DNA of 64,000 bases from Flavobacteriales bacterium (GCA_020635355.1 JACJZW010000002.1:372001-436000); one strand, 5' to 3'; shown: positions 10,624-19,427, numbered from the stretch's first letter. A program made the numbers and translations. Notes: generated from the sequence alone by a model not told the origin.

Positions 10624-11961
10624 ATGCCGATAAAACGACTCAATCGAGGGTTGGTTCGCTCCCTGCTGGTACTGGGCTATCCTGTGATGCTCGGCAACAT
10701 GGGAGTTATCTTGATGGGATTAATTGATAATGCCATGATAGGCGCCTTGGGCCATGTTGAACTGGCGGCATCCGGAATTGGAAACACCATCTATTTTGTA
10801 ACGAGCACCTTCGGGTTGGGACTGATCAGTGTATTCTCAGCCACCGTTTCCAGTTATCGGGTTACAGATGAATCTCAGATACCCAAAGTGGTCAATTCCA
10901 GTTTGTTGATTTGTCTCGCGGTAACGGTATTAACGCTTGTTATTTTGTGGGGGGTGGCGGATAATTTTGAGATTTTTAGGCAGAAAGAAATCGTTCAAGT
11001 TCTTGCTGTCCCCTACCTAAAGATCATCGCGATTAGCCTCATCCCGATGTTCCTGTTTGCATCCTTCCGAAACGTTGCTGATGGATATTCCATCACGCTA
11101 GCGGCGATGTTTGCGACCTTAAGTGCGGTAGGACTAAATGCATTACTGAACTGGATACTTATCTATGGCAATCTGGGTTTTGAAGCCTATGGATTAAGGG
11201 GTGGGGCCATGGCAACGCTTATCAGCCGAATCTACATGGCTTTGTTTATCATAGGCTATGTGTGGAATCACAAGCGAATCAAATATTCATGGAAGTCACT
11301 CATCCAGGATGGCATTTCAAAACCAATCATTGAACGATTGTTGCGATCCGGAGTACCGGCTGGTATGCAATTTTTTTATGAGGTGACTGCTTTTGCGGCT
11401 GTATCCGTTATGGCCGGATGGTTGGGCGCTCGATTCTTGGCGGCCCATCAAATCGCGATAAGTCTGGTAGCTTTGACTTATATGATAGCCAATGGGTTCA
11501 GTGTGGCTGCGATGATTCGAATGGGGGAGGCACGTCACCAGCAATCTGGGTTGCAATTGCAACACTTGGGTAAGAATGCAGTTGGATTTACGATGTTGAT
11601 GATGGTGATTTTTGCCGTTGTGATTGTCGTATTTAAGGGTAGTATGGTTCGATGGTTTACGTCGGATCAGCAGGTTATTGAGATTGCCTCCCGACTGTTA
11701 CTTTTTGCCGCAGCCTTTCAAGTATTTGACGGGGTTCAAGTGGTGAGTCTTGGATTACTTCGCGGAATGGAAGATGCTCGTGTCCCTGCGCGTTTAACCA
11801 TGTTGTCCTATTGGGTGGTTGCACTACCCGTGAGTTATTTCTTTGGCATTTATCTGGCTGGCGGAATGGACGGACTGTGGACCGGACTCACCTTAGGGTT
11901 GTTCGTAGCAGCAGCTTTACTTTATTTGCGTTTTATTAAACAAACAAGAATCCTTTCATGA
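10624..11961 (+). CDS. MATE family efflux transporter
   Basis: Inner-membrane cation-coupled multidrug or toxin exporter. 445 aa with about 12 hydrophobic segments in two related halves. The opening 'LGYPVMLGNMGVILMGLIDNAMIGALGHVELAASGIG' is the typical MATE TM1-TM2 region, and 'GVPAGMQFFYEVTAFAAVSVMAGWLG' starts the second half. It belongs to the bacterial NorM/DinF-like part of the superfamily; the substrate cannot be inferred. It overlaps the next gene by 4 bp (ATGA), so the two are co-transcribed from a promoter whose -7 box is 4 nt before the ATG. Confidence 0.92.
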   Translation: MPIKRLNRGLVRSLLVLGYPVMLGNMGVILMGLIDNAMIGALGHVELAASGIGNTIYFVTSTFGLGLISVFSATVSSYRVTDESQIPKVVNSSLLICLAVTVLTLVILWGVADNFEIFRQKEIVQVLAVPYLKIIAISLIPMFLFASFRNVADGYSITLAAMFATLSAVGLNALLNWILIYGNLGFEAYGLRGGAMATLISRIYMALFIIGYVWNHKRIKYSWKSLIQDGISKPIIERLLRSGVPAGMQFFYEVTAFAAVSVMAGWLGARFLAAHQIAISLVALTYMIANGFSVAAMIRMGEARHQQSGLQLQHLGKNAVGFTMLMMVIFAVVIVVFKGSMVRWFTSDQQVIEIASRLLLFAAAFQVFDGVQVVSLGLLRGMEDARVPARLTMLSYWVVALPVSYFFGIYLAGGMDGLWTGLTLGLFVAAALLYLRFIKQTRILS

Positions 11962-12692
11962 GAATACCATTCCTCATACTGATGTGTGGCTGGTTATCCA
12001 TCAGCTTTGGTCAGCAGTTCGAAACTTATCTGGTTCCGGGACTTGGTTATCGGTCGGTAACGTTGAACAAGAATCTTCCTGATTCATACAAGGACTCGTT
12101 GGCAAACATGGATCACTTGCGACAAAACTGGAGTGGGGGAGTATCATACATTCACCAGTTTAATGAAAATTCCGGCCTTCAGATTGGCCTGATGTACAGA
12201 CGTGTTAGTTTCAAGCGCAAATTGGAGGATATTCAATTCCACGATACGGTTCACCCATCCATTGGTCGGATTGAAGATCTCAGCCAATCGTTTCAAAAGG
12301 ATGCCCATTTTACGCATCTATACCAGTACCTATCCATACCGGTAACGTATCAACAGTTCCTGGCACCAAAATATGGACGCAGCAAATACTCCGTGTATTT
12401 GACGCTGGGAGCATCCGCAGATTTCCTAATTGACTCGCAAACCGATGTCTTTCTACGGGGGTTTAGCGTAAAGGGTAAAAGCCGATATAACCTTCCTGCG
12501 GATTACGCCGGAAATGGATTCAACGTGAGTGCCATGATTGGTGCCAAGTACACCGTGAAAATCTCAGAGAAGGCATGGTTTAATCTGCAACCACATTTGA
12601 TGTATCAGGTGCTAAACTCTGCATCCGATAATGACCTCAGTCTTCGATTATTTCAATTAAACCTTCAAGCCGGAGTAGCTTTCGAGATATAG
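11958..12692 (+). CDS. Predicted outer-membrane beta-barrel protein
   Basis: 244 aa with a short signal peptide (residues 1-18, ending 'SISFGQ'). The remainder alternates polar and hydrophobic residues with aromatic girdles ('GGVSYIHQFNENSGLQIGLMYRRVSF', 'YQYLSIPVTYQQF', 'FNLQPHLMYQVL', 'LRLFQLNLQAGVAFEI'), typical of small 8-10-strand porin-like barrels common in Bacteroidota. The C-terminal residue is Ile, not the Phe found in proteobacterial barrels. It overlaps the MATE gene by 4 bp; no functional link between the two is established. The precise role is unknown. Confidence 0.7.
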   Translation: MRIPFLILMCGWLSISFGQQFETYLVPGLGYRSVTLNKNLPDSYKDSLANMDHLRQNWSGGVSYIHQFNENSGLQIGLMYRRVSFKRKLEDIQFHDTVHPSIGRIEDLSQSFQKDAHFTHLYQYLSIPVTYQQFLAPKYGRSKYSVYLTLGASADFLIDSQTDVFLRGFSVKGKSRYNLPADYAGNGFNVSAMIGAKYTVKISEKAWFNLQPHLMYQVLNSASDNDLSLRLFQLNLQAGVAFEI

Positions 12693-12703
12693 AAAATTTG
12701 GGT

Positions 12704-14857
12704 TTAGCGAATCAGATAAACCGATCCCTTCGCCACCTTCTTTTCATACGAGCCATTACCGGGTAACTGATATCGAATCAGATAGTAATACATACCTGGC
12801 TGACAAGGCTTGTCCATGTAGGTGCCATTCCAACCTTTGGTAATATCCGTGGTCTCGTACAATTTCATACCGTACTCATCGAAAATGAGCATGTCGGTAA
12901 ACTTGAAGAAGCCAATAGGGTAAAACAACTCATTAAGAATGTCTCCATTGGGTGAGAAGATGTTTGGAATGAACATCTCGCAAGCGTATGGAAGGATCTC
13001 CACATTAAAACTATCCCTGAGCGTAGCACACGGATGTGTTACGGTAACCTGATAATACCCGGACTGAGTAATATCCCTGGTCCAACTGGTGTTCCCATCA
13101 TTCCAAAGAATAGTCCCGGCATCCGATTTTATTACAACCGTAATTTTCTGACCACCACAAATGGTGGTATCCAATCCCAATTCAAAAACGGGTGGTTTTA
13201 CCGCCTGAATGTTAATCGTGTCGCCACCGGTGCAATAGCCATTACTTCCTTTCACCCAGTAGATCCCTCCACCGGAAACCGAAATAGTACGAGTGGAGGC
13301 ACCGGTACTCCAGTTCAAGACCAAGGTGTCGGTCCCTGCATCGAGGGTAATGGAAGACTGAGGGCAAATGAGCGTGTCAGGCCCAATATCGATTTTGGGT
13401 CGGTCACGAACCTCGGTACTTTCGCTGAAGGTGTCCTTACAGTTACCAAGTTGATAAACGTAGCTCACCGTATATTTCCCTACCGCATTGGGGTTAAATG
13501 TAGAATCCACTGAATTTACATTGCCTCCCTTGAATTGACCACCATATAGATTTGGATATAGCTTCACGGATGGGTCTCCCAGGCAATACACTGGATCTAA
13601 CCCAGAAAAGAAATTGTCCGGAGTAGAAACCACCTCAACCGAGTCGGCAAAACTATCTCTACACCCAAAGTTGTCTTCAACATTCAAAGAAACCTCGTAC
13701 TTCCCAATACTGTTATAACTGTGATTGGCAGGATTGGATGTGGATGTTGAGCCATCCCCAAATTCCCATAAAGTGGTTTTAATATCACTCGCGTCGTGGG
13801 TGAACACAAAGTCCTTTTCGTGCAAACAAAGCAATGTGTCGCTGAAGTCTACATTGGCATTTTTTAATGGTGGAGGTAGCACGTAAAAATCGCGTTGGAA
13901 GCTGTCCACGCAATATTCACCTCCTTTACTTACCTGCCGGGATTGCACCAACTTGACAGTGATTTTTCCATATGATTTCGCGATGAAGTCGAAATCTGCT
14001 GCGGTTCCTTTCTGACCATCACTGGTTGTCCATGAATTCTTGGTTCGATCCCACAAACCATAGATTGGAGGTGGAACCTTAAACTTGTTCAAGATGTTGA
14101 ACCGGTTGCCGTTGAAGCATTGCAAACTATCATTTGTCTTGATACTGGTATCCAGTTCAAAGTAGGTGATGAACGGAACCCCAACGGTATCTCTAAGAAT
14201 GGTGGACGCCTTGCAGCCTGTTGACATGGCTGTGAGGGTAACCTTGAATATGCCACCTTCCGAGTAGACGTGTGACGGATTAGTTTGTGAACTGGTTATC
14301 TTATCACCATAATCCCACGAATAGGTCATGCTGTTTCCCAGTGAGTTGGAGCTGGAATTGGTGTAAGTGAATTTATTATTGGCAATGCACTGATAGGTCT
14401 TGTCAATCGAGAAGGCCGGTGTGATATCCTCTGTTGTGAATGAAGCCGTGGCATAGCTATTCTCGGTGTAATACAGGTAATCACCACTGCTGATGTTGAA
14501 TTCAAAAATAGCTACGTGATAAGTGGTGTTCTTCTTCAGTTCCCGAAGCTTGAACGAGGCTCCTGTTCCGCTATAAACCGCGAAGTTTCCAGAACCGGAG
14601 GTGAGTTCCGTACCCTTGCCAAAGGTGTCTCGGGCACTGTATACCTGATAATCGGTTGGCTTGGCATTTACAGCTGATCCTTCTTTAACCACAACCAATC
14701 GGTTGGTGCCGTTGCCTTTCGTCCAGGCAACATCTACGGTATGACAATACAGGTTGGTGAAGGTGATGTTGGAGGAATGCGTGGTGGGAGTCTGTGCAGA
14801 CACACAAATCCCAAGACCAATGAAGATGGCCAACAGCATATACCTACTCAGACTCAT
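12704..14857 (-). CDS. Secreted PKD-domain protein with type B (gliding-motility-associated) C-terminal domain
   Basis: 717-aa cell-surface or secreted protein. Signal peptide 1-21 ('MLLAIFIGLGICVSAQ'). An Fn3-like region (about 28-140) is followed by a PKD repeat ('SMTYSWDYGDKITSSQTNPSHVYSEGGIFKVTL'), another at about 345-405 ('WEFGDGSTSTSNPANHSYNSIGKYEVSL') and two more beta-rich modules beginning 'IDIGPDTLICP' and 'ELGLDTTICGG'. The last 85 residues ('FIPNIFSPNGDILNELFYP ... GSVYLIR') are the gliding-motility-associated C-terminal domain, the type IX secretion sorting signal of type B proteins. Likely adhesin-like; no catalytic motif seen. Its 3' end faces the barrel gene 11 bp away. Confidence 0.88.
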   Translation of the reverse strand: MSLSRYMLLAIFIGLGICVSAQTPTTHSSNITFTNLYCHTVDVAWTKGNGTNRLVVVKEGSAVNAKPTDYQVYSARDTFGKGTELTSGSGNFAVYSGTGASFKLRELKKNTTYHVAIFEFNISSGDYLYYTENSYATASFTTEDITPAFSIDKTYQCIANNKFTYTNSSSNSLGNSMTYSWDYGDKITSSQTNPSHVYSEGGIFKVTLTAMSTGCKASTILRDTVGVPFITYFELDTSIKTNDSLQCFNGNRFNILNKFKVPPPIYGLWDRTKNSWTTSDGQKGTAADFDFIAKSYGKITVKLVQSRQVSKGGEYCVDSFQRDFYVLPPPLKNANVDFSDTLLCLHEKDFVFTHDASDIKTTLWEFGDGSTSTSNPANHSYNSIGKYEVSLNVEDNFGCRDSFADSVEVVSTPDNFFSGLDPVYCLGDPSVKLYPNLYGGQFKGGNVNSVDSTFNPNAVGKYTVSYVYQLGNCKDTFSESTEVRDRPKIDIGPDTLICPQSSITLDAGTDTLVLNWSTGASTRTISVSGGGIYWVKGSNGYCTGGDTINIQAVKPPVFELGLDTTICGGQKITVVIKSDAGTILWNDGNTSWTRDITQSGYYQVTVTHPCATLRDSFNVEILPYACEMFIPNIFSPNGDILNELFYPIGFFKFTDMLIFDEYGMKLYETTDITKGWNGTYMDKPCQPGMYYYLIRYQLPGNGSYEKKVAKGSVYLIR

Positions 14858-14872
14858 TAGAACAAAAGTAAC

Positions 14873-14880
14873 CTTACCAG
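14873..14880 (-). promoter_or_regulatory. -7 box (TACTTTTG) of the 717-aa PKD protein
   Basis: Leftward TACTTTTG, exact TAnnTTTG, ends 15 nt before the ATG at 14857, with TTTT about 16 nt upstream as an imperfect -33. Confidence 0.5.
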
Positions 14881-14909
14881 TATAAAATTTCTGTCTTAAC
14901 TCTGTTAAA

Positions 14910-15797
14910 TTAAGCTTGACGAATCAGCCGTCCAACCACACCCAGCGGAAGCTTATAATTAGAGACGCTTGGCAGATAGATTTCGCTGCACTCCAAGGAA
15001 GAAATTGTGTTGAAATTTGATTGCATCAGATTGTCGATGATTAATGGTGACAATCCGAGTGAATACGTGTTCAAAACCACAAAGCCCCGTTTCGGGTCGA
15101 GAATGGAGGCCACATTCTCCAGCATGGATTGGATACTGTCCTCCAATTTCCAGCGTTCACCGCTCGATCCAATTCCATACGCAGGAGGGTCCAGAATGAT
15201 GCCGTGGTAGGTGTGTCCGCGTTTTCGCTCCCGTTGAACAAACTTAAGGGCGTCTTCCACTACCCACCGGATATCGGTTAACCCGGATGAATCCATGTTT
15301 TGGCGGGCCCAGTTTACCACTTGCCGCACAGAATCGACATGAACCACATCTGCTCCTGCAGCTTTGGCCGCCAGTGAGGCGCCTCCCGTGTACGCAAATA
15401 GGTTAAGCACCTTACATCCTTTGCCAATTTGACTGGATTGGTGATAGATGAAATCCCAGTTATCCGCTTGTTCAGGAAAAATGCCAACGTGCTTGAAAGC
15501 TGTAAATTTTAAGTTGAAGGTGATGCGATTCTTTTCAGGTAATTGGTACGAGATGTTCCAGTGCTCTGGTAATTTTCGGAATGATTTCCAGTCGCCCTTA
15601 TGACTACCTTTTTGAATGTACTCGCCACTGGCCTTTTGTTCCCAATCTTTTCGGGCGTATCGTGGCGACCACAACGCCTGGGGTTCAGGTCGTATGAGGG
15701 TAATGTTACCGAACCGTTCCAACTTGGAGAGGTTGCCGCAATCAATTAATTCGTAGTCTTTCCAATGCGTGGGTTTGATCCCGAATTCATCCTTCAT
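14910..15797 (-). CDS. Class I SAM-dependent methyltransferase, RlmI-like
   Basis: Probable RNA cytosine or guanine methyltransferase, 295 aa. The Rossmann core starts 'GCKVLNLFAYTGGASLAAKAAGADVVHVDSV' (SAM-binding motif I, about 142-172) and has motif IV 'GIILDPPAYG' (about 202), the DPPxx form shared by RlmI/RlmK-type 23S rRNA methyltransferases. The usual N-terminal PUA domain is absent, replaced by about 100 residues of beta-rich sequence. The exact target nucleotide is unknown. The start ATG at 15797 is 7 nt after a TACTTTTG promoter box. Confidence 0.82.
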   Translation of the reverse strand: MKDEFGIKPTHWKDYELIDCGNLSKLERFGNITLIRPEPQALWSPRYARKDWEQKASGEYIQKGSHKGDWKSFRKLPEHWNISYQLPEKNRITFNLKFTAFKHVGIFPEQADNWDFIYHQSSQIGKGCKVLNLFAYTGGASLAAKAAGADVVHVDSVRQVVNWARQNMDSSGLTDIRWVVEDALKFVQRERKRGHTYHGIILDPPAYGIGSSGERWKLEDSIQSMLENVASILDPKRGFVVLNTYSLGLSPLIIDNLMQSNFNTISSLECSEIYLPSVSNYKLPLGVVGRLIRQA

Positions 15798-15804
15798 CTA
15801 ACGG

Positions 15805-15812
15805 CAAAAGTA
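15805..15812 (-). promoter_or_regulatory. -7 box (TACTTTTG) of the RlmI-like methyltransferase
   Basis: Exact leftward TAnnTTTG match ending 7 nt before the ATG, giving at most a few nt of leader. No good -33 element is visible. Confidence 0.5.
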
Positions 15813-15824
15813 GGGGCAATCCCA

Positions 15825-16544
15825 CTATTCCACTACTTCAATGTCCGATTCTGTCAAAAGGTTCAATCCTTTGAATCGAAGCAAGATGTTCGCCAGCGTG
15901 ATTATGTCCTTTTCACAGTAGATTCGGATACGTTCCACATCATCCTCTTCATAGTAGACTGATCGCACCATGCTTCCATCGATATCGTCTTTGGGAGTGG
16001 GGATGTCAAAGAGAGCAGCCAATAAATCCAGTGAAGTGAAGCTTTTGTAATCACCGAACTTCCATAATTCCATGGTATCGATGTGATTTACTTCCCAAGG
16101 CTTTTTCCCGGCCGTATTCAGGTGGTAGGGTAGTTTAAGGCCATTGATTAAAATCCTTCTGGACAGGTAGGGGAAATCAAACTCCTTCCCGTTGTGACCG
16201 CACAACGCCTTGGCCGAACTGGTGAAACGGGAATTCAGTAAGTCGCAAAATTCGGAGAGGAGTTTTTTTTCGTCGTGCCCGTAAAAACTCTTGATACGCA
16301 TTCCGTAATGTTCTCCTTGCGGGATGAAAATTCCGGCTGAAATGCACACCACTTTTCCAAACTCGGCATAGATGCCGGCGCGTTCATAAAGTTCTTCCGG
16401 AGTTTGTTGATCTCGTGCGAGAAAGGACGCCTTCCGATCCCATAATTTTTTCCATCGATCTGTTAAATCGTCATAGGAAGGGTGGGCCGGCACGGTTTCA
16501 ATATCAACCACCAGCACATTTTGAAGTTTGAGGTGTTCGAGCAT
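15825..16544 (-). CDS. Predicted 3'-5' exonuclease, DEDDy (PolB-like) family
   Basis: 239 aa, RNase H-like fold. The four acidic residues of the DEDD family are recognisable: DxE in 'VLVVDIETVPAH' (about 13-15), Asp in 'CGHNGKEFDFPYL' (about 123), and YxxxD in 'IYCEKDIITLANILLRF' near the C-terminus, marking the DEDDy subgroup. The protein resembles the stand-alone Bacteroidota exonucleases annotated as predicted PolB-like 3'-5' exonucleases. Substrate (DNA repair intermediates or RNA) is unknown. The ATG at 16544 lies shortly after the stop of the TPM gene at 16579, so it may be co-transcribed with the LemA-TPM operon. Confidence 0.82.
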   Translation of the reverse strand: MLEHLKLQNVLVVDIETVPAHPSYDDLTDRWKKLWDRKASFLARDQQTPEELYERAGIYAEFGKVVCISAGIFIPQGEHYGMRIKSFYGHDEKKLLSEFCDLLNSRFTSSAKALCGHNGKEFDFPYLSRRILINGLKLPYHLNTAGKKPWEVNHIDTMELWKFGDYKSFTSLDLLAALFDIPTPKDDIDGSMVRSVYYEEDDVERIRIYCEKDIITLANILLRFKGLNLLTESDIEVVE

Positions 16545-16578
16545 GATTAAAAAAAAGATTCAGAGTCGAAGGTAGGAA

Positions 16579-17322
16579 TTACCAGCTACCTCCAGCACCA
16601 CCGCCACTAAAACCGCCCCCACCGAAGCCACCAAATCCCCCACCGCTGAATCCACCGCCACCACTGTAGCCTCCACCACCCATGTAACCTCCTCCAAAAC
16701 CACCACCAATGTAGGGGCGTCCACCGCCCAAGGTGCGGTGATTGTTGTTGCCAAACGAGGTAATGATGATGAGTATAATGATGATGATGACGATGATAAC
16801 CCAAATCGGGAATCCATTTTTGGCTCTTCCCTCATTGAATTCGCCTTCCGCAGCCTCAATTAAGGCATCAATGGCTTCATCAACCGCGCGGTAATAATTG
16901 CCTTGTTTCAAGGCTGGAATCATGATGTAATCCACAATCCTTCCAGCTATCGCATCGGGGATGGCGCCTTCCATTCCTGATCCAACCTGAATAAAGGTTT
17001 TGCGATCGGCGGTGGCAATAAAGATCAGGATGCCATTATCTTTTTCTGCCTCGCCAATACCCCATTCATTGGCCACCTTGATGGTGTAGCTAAAAATATC
17101 TTCACCTCCCAGACTGGGTTCGATAAGAACGGCAATTTGCGTACTGGTAGAATCGAAATAGCGGCGCAACTTGGTGATGATCCGGGCTTCCTGATCCGGT
17201 GTCAATACTTCTGAAACATCCAGAACAAACGCCTGATCTCCCGATCGTTGTTTGGGAACATCTTTACCCCAAGCTGTTACGGAAAGGATGAGGCTAATCA
17301 GCAGCAAGAGGCGTTTAGTCAT
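16579..17322 (-). CDS. TPM-domain protein with signal peptide and glycine-rich tail
   Basis: 247 aa from the ATG at 17322, which places a signal peptide ('MTKRLLLLISLILSVTAWG') at the N-terminus and overlaps the preceding gene by 8 bp; an upstream ATG at 17349 would bury it. The TPM (TLP18.3/Psb32/MOLO-1) domain spans about 25-150 ('VLDVSEVLTPDQEARI', 'EWGIGEAEKDNGILIFIATADRKTFIQVG', 'GAIPDAIAGRIVDYIM'). A transmembrane helix follows (about 170-190, 'WVIIVIIIIILIIITSF'), then a 45-residue tail of almost only Gly, Ser, Phe and Tyr ending GGSW. This YgcG-like layout is common beside LemA; the molecular function is unresolved. Confidence 0.88.
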   Translation of the reverse strand: MTKRLLLLISLILSVTAWGKDVPKQRSGDQAFVLDVSEVLTPDQEARIITKLRRYFDSTSTQIAVLIEPSLGGEDIFSYTIKVANEWGIGEAEKDNGILIFIATADRKTFIQVGSGMEGAIPDAIAGRIVDYIMIPALKQGNYYRAVDEAIDALIEAAEGEFNEGRAKNGFPIWVIIVIIIIILIIITSFGNNNHRTLGGGRPYIGGGFGGGYMGGGGYSGGGGFSGGGFGGFGGGGFSGGGAGGSW

Positions 17323-17749
17323 CGTAGCTGATTTCGTCTGGTAATTCATTCTGATCGTTGTCCTGGTAAGGGAAATAGTTCTTCAATTGACGGCCACATT
17401 CCAACACGGCATCGGATATTCCCTCGATAATATGACCGGTTGAAAATTTCGTCAACATGGCATCACGCGTGGCATCCCAAAAGGTTTGGGTTACGGCCTG
17501 ATGGATGCCTTCATCACCCAGGATACAAAATTTGCGGTCTTCAATGGCCACATAAATGAGGACACCATTATGTAACTCGGTCTCGGTCATCTTGAGGTGG
17601 CCAAATAGATTGCGGGCTTTAAAGACGGGATCGCCTTTGCAATACTGGTCTATATGAATCCGAATTTCTCCGGAACAGTTTCTTTCGGCTTCACGAATGG
17701 AATTGAGCAAGACTTCTTCCTGCTCAGCCGAGAAGGGTCTCCACGCCAT
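17315..17749 (-). CDS. TPM-domain protein, cytoplasmic type
   Basis: 144 aa with a TPM domain and no signal peptide or membrane helix. Key segments: 'FSAEQEEVLLNSIREAERNCSGEIRIHID', 'MTETELHNGVLIYVAIEDRKFCILGDEGIHQAV', 'EGISDAVLECGRQLKNYFPY'. The acidic C-terminus ends DISYDD. It starts 2 bp after the LemA stop and overlaps the second TPM gene, so the three form one operon. Paired TPM proteins of this kind (one soluble, one membrane-anchored) next to LemA recur in Bacteroidota; their joint role is not established. Confidence 0.85.
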   Translation of the reverse strand: MAWRPFSAEQEEVLLNSIREAERNCSGEIRIHIDQYCKGDPVFKARNLFGHLKMTETELHNGVLIYVAIEDRKFCILGDEGIHQAVTQTFWDATRDAMLTKFSTGHIIEGISDAVLECGRQLKNYFPYQDNDQNELPDEISYDD

Positions 17750-17751
17750 AA

Positions 17752-18342
17752 TTAATCGAGGATGTCGCCTACGTCCGGAGCGTTTTCGGCACCTTTATCG
17801 GCTTCGTAATATGGTTTGGCATCAAAGCCCAGAACCTTGGCAACCAACACCGTAGGGAATCGTAAGGCTCGGGTGTTGAACACCTTAACTGATTCGTTAT
17901 ATTGATCCCGCGCGTAATTGATTCGGTTTTCGGTTCCGGAAAGCTCCGTTTGAAAATCGAGGTAATTTTGATTCGCTTTCAGATCCGGATAGCGCTCAAT
18001 AACAGCCATTAATCGGGAAAGGGCACCGCCTAACTGGCCTTGTGCTTCCTGGAACTTTGCCATGTTTTCGGCTGTTAGTTCTCCCGGGTTGATGGTTACC
18101 TGAGTGGCTTTGGATCGCGCTTCAATAACTTGAGTAAGGGTCTCCTGCTCAAAGTTTGCATAGCTTTTTACCGTCTTGGCCAAATTGGGAATAAGATCGG
18201 ATCGTCGTTGATACTGACTTTCCACGTTTCCCCATTTTTGCTCAACTTCCTGATTTTTTGAGTTCAATCCGTTATAGGCGGATATGCCCCAAAGAACAAT
18301 GACGCCAACTACGGCTAGTGTAATAATGGTACCTCTTGACAT
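17752..18342 (-). CDS. lemA: LemA family protein
   Basis: 196 aa, membrane-anchored by an N-terminal helix (about 4-22, 'GTIITLAVVGVIVLWGISAYNGL') with a long four-helix bundle outside. Family signatures: 'NQEVEQKWGNVESQYQRRSDLIPNLAKTVKSYA', 'GGALSRLMAVIERYPDLKANQNYLDFQTELSGTENRINYARDQYNESVKVFNTRALRFP'. The ATG at 18342 is preferred over an upstream TTG because that TTG lies within the TATTTTTG promoter box. First gene of a three-gene operon with two TPM proteins. The family is widespread but its biochemical function is unknown. Confidence 0.93.
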   Translation of the reverse strand: MSRGTIITLAVVGVIVLWGISAYNGLNSKNQEVEQKWGNVESQYQRRSDLIPNLAKTVKSYANFEQETLTQVIEARSKATQVTINPGELTAENMAKFQEAQGQLGGALSRLMAVIERYPDLKANQNYLDFQTELSGTENRINYARDQYNESVKVFNTRALRFPTVLVAKVLGFDAKPYYEADKGAENAPDVGDILD

Positions 18343-18360
18343 GTTCGGTAATTTAGAAAA

Positions 18361-18368
18361 CAAAAATA
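18361..18368 (-). promoter_or_regulatory. -7 box (TATTTTTG) of the lemA operon
   Basis: Exact leftward TAnnTTTG, 18 nt before the lemA ATG at 18342. A clear -33 is not visible. Confidence 0.5.
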
Positions 18369-18421
18369 GGGATAATCAGACGGTGTGCTGACACATTGAT
18401 CCGGCTTTAGATGAAGTCGGT

Positions 18422-19372
18422 TTAAGACTCGTCCAAGCCCGATAGTTCACTGATCTGGTACTGATTTCGTTCACGGGCCGAACGACTAATCAATTCACCG
18501 AGAAATCCAGCTACAAACAATTGAACACCTATGATCATGCTCAGGATGCCGAGGAAGAATAATGGGCGCTGAGTCATTTCATATTCTTGCCAAACGATTT
18601 TGGCAATAGACAAGTACGAGGCAATCACGAATCCAAGGGCAAAAAACAAAGCCCCCAGCGATCCAAACAGGTGCATGGGACGTTTACCAAACTTACCCAC
18701 GAACATGATGCTCAGGAGGTCAAGCGGACCATAAATAAATCGCGACAATCCGAACTTGGTTTGCCCATACTTGCGGGCTTGGTGTTGAACCACTTTCTCA
18801 CCAATTTTCCGGAAACCGGCCCATTTAGCTATAACCGGGATATAGCGATGCATTTCGCCATAAACCTCAATATTCTTAACCACTTCAAGCTGATAGGCCT
18901 TCAAGCCGCAGTTCATGTCGTGCAACTGAACACCCGACAACTTGGACGTCACGTAATTATAGATCTTGGTTGGAATGGTTTTGGAAAGCGGGTCGTACCG
19001 TTTTTTCTTCCATCCCGATACCAACTGATAGCCGTCTTTGAGAATCATGTCCCGAAGCTCGGGGATCTCCTCCGGAGAATCTTGAAGGTCGGCGTCCATC
19101 GTAATGACAACTTCTCCAGAAGCATACCGAAAACCTTCGTGAAGGGCAGCCGATTTTCCATAATTCCGTCGGAACTTGAGGGCTTTAATGTGTTGGTTAG
19201 TTTTACGAAGTTCCAAAATGATTTCCCAGGAACGATCCGTGCTACCGTCATCAATAAAGATCAATTCATACCGGTAGCTGTGGGCAGTCATCACGTCGTT
19301 GATCCACTTCGTCAGGTCGGGAAGGGATTCTTCTTCGTTGAAGAGAGGGATGACGATGGACAGGTCTAACAT
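18422..19372 (-). CDS. Family 2 glycosyltransferase, GtrB/DPM1 type
   Basis: 316-aa inner-membrane enzyme that probably transfers a sugar from a nucleotide donor to polyprenyl phosphate. The GT-A domain starts 'LSIVIPLFNEEESLPDLTKWI'; 'VVITMDADLQDSPEEIPEL' contains the metal-binding DAD; 'GLKAYQLEVV' and the HQARKYGQTKFG region are typical of the GtrB/ArnC/DPM group. Two C-terminal transmembrane helices (about 232-255 and 268-292) match polyisoprenyl-phosphate glycosyltransferases. A near-consensus TTAATTTG lies 5 nt before the ATG. The sugar and final glycan are unknown; no other glycan genes are adjacent. Confidence 0.88.
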   Translation of the reverse strand: MLDLSIVIPLFNEEESLPDLTKWINDVMTAHSYRYELIFIDDGSTDRSWEIILELRKTNQHIKALKFRRNYGKSAALHEGFRYASGEVVITMDADLQDSPEEIPELRDMILKDGYQLVSGWKKKRYDPLSKTIPTKIYNYVTSKLSGVQLHDMNCGLKAYQLEVVKNIEVYGEMHRYIPVIAKWAGFRKIGEKVVQHQARKYGQTKFGLSRFIYGPLDLLSIMFVGKFGKRPMHLFGSLGALFFALGFVIASYLSIAKIVWQEYEMTQRPLFFLGILSMIIGVQLFVAGFLGELISRSARERNQYQISELSGLDES

Positions 19373-19427
19373 GGAGGCAAATTAACGACAGATTGATTCG
19401 ATTGGGAAAATTTATTCAGCGTTGCGG

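Noticed and set aside
13034..13513. 159-codon frame antisense to the PKD protein
   Set aside because: Shadow of Gly/Thr-rich repeats; no independent support.
16600..16720. Glycine-codon repeats considered as a CRISPR or DNA repeat array
   Set aside because: Repeats are imperfect, in frame and explained by the Gly-rich protein tail; no CRISPR arrays or cas genes were seen anywhere.
16560..16859. Val-rich alternative frame within the TPM gene
   Set aside because: Produced by out-of-frame reading of the glycine-rich repeats.
18587..19369. 260-codon frame antisense to the family 2 glycosyltransferase
   Set aside because: Mirror frame of a well-conserved gene; no motif and no promoter.
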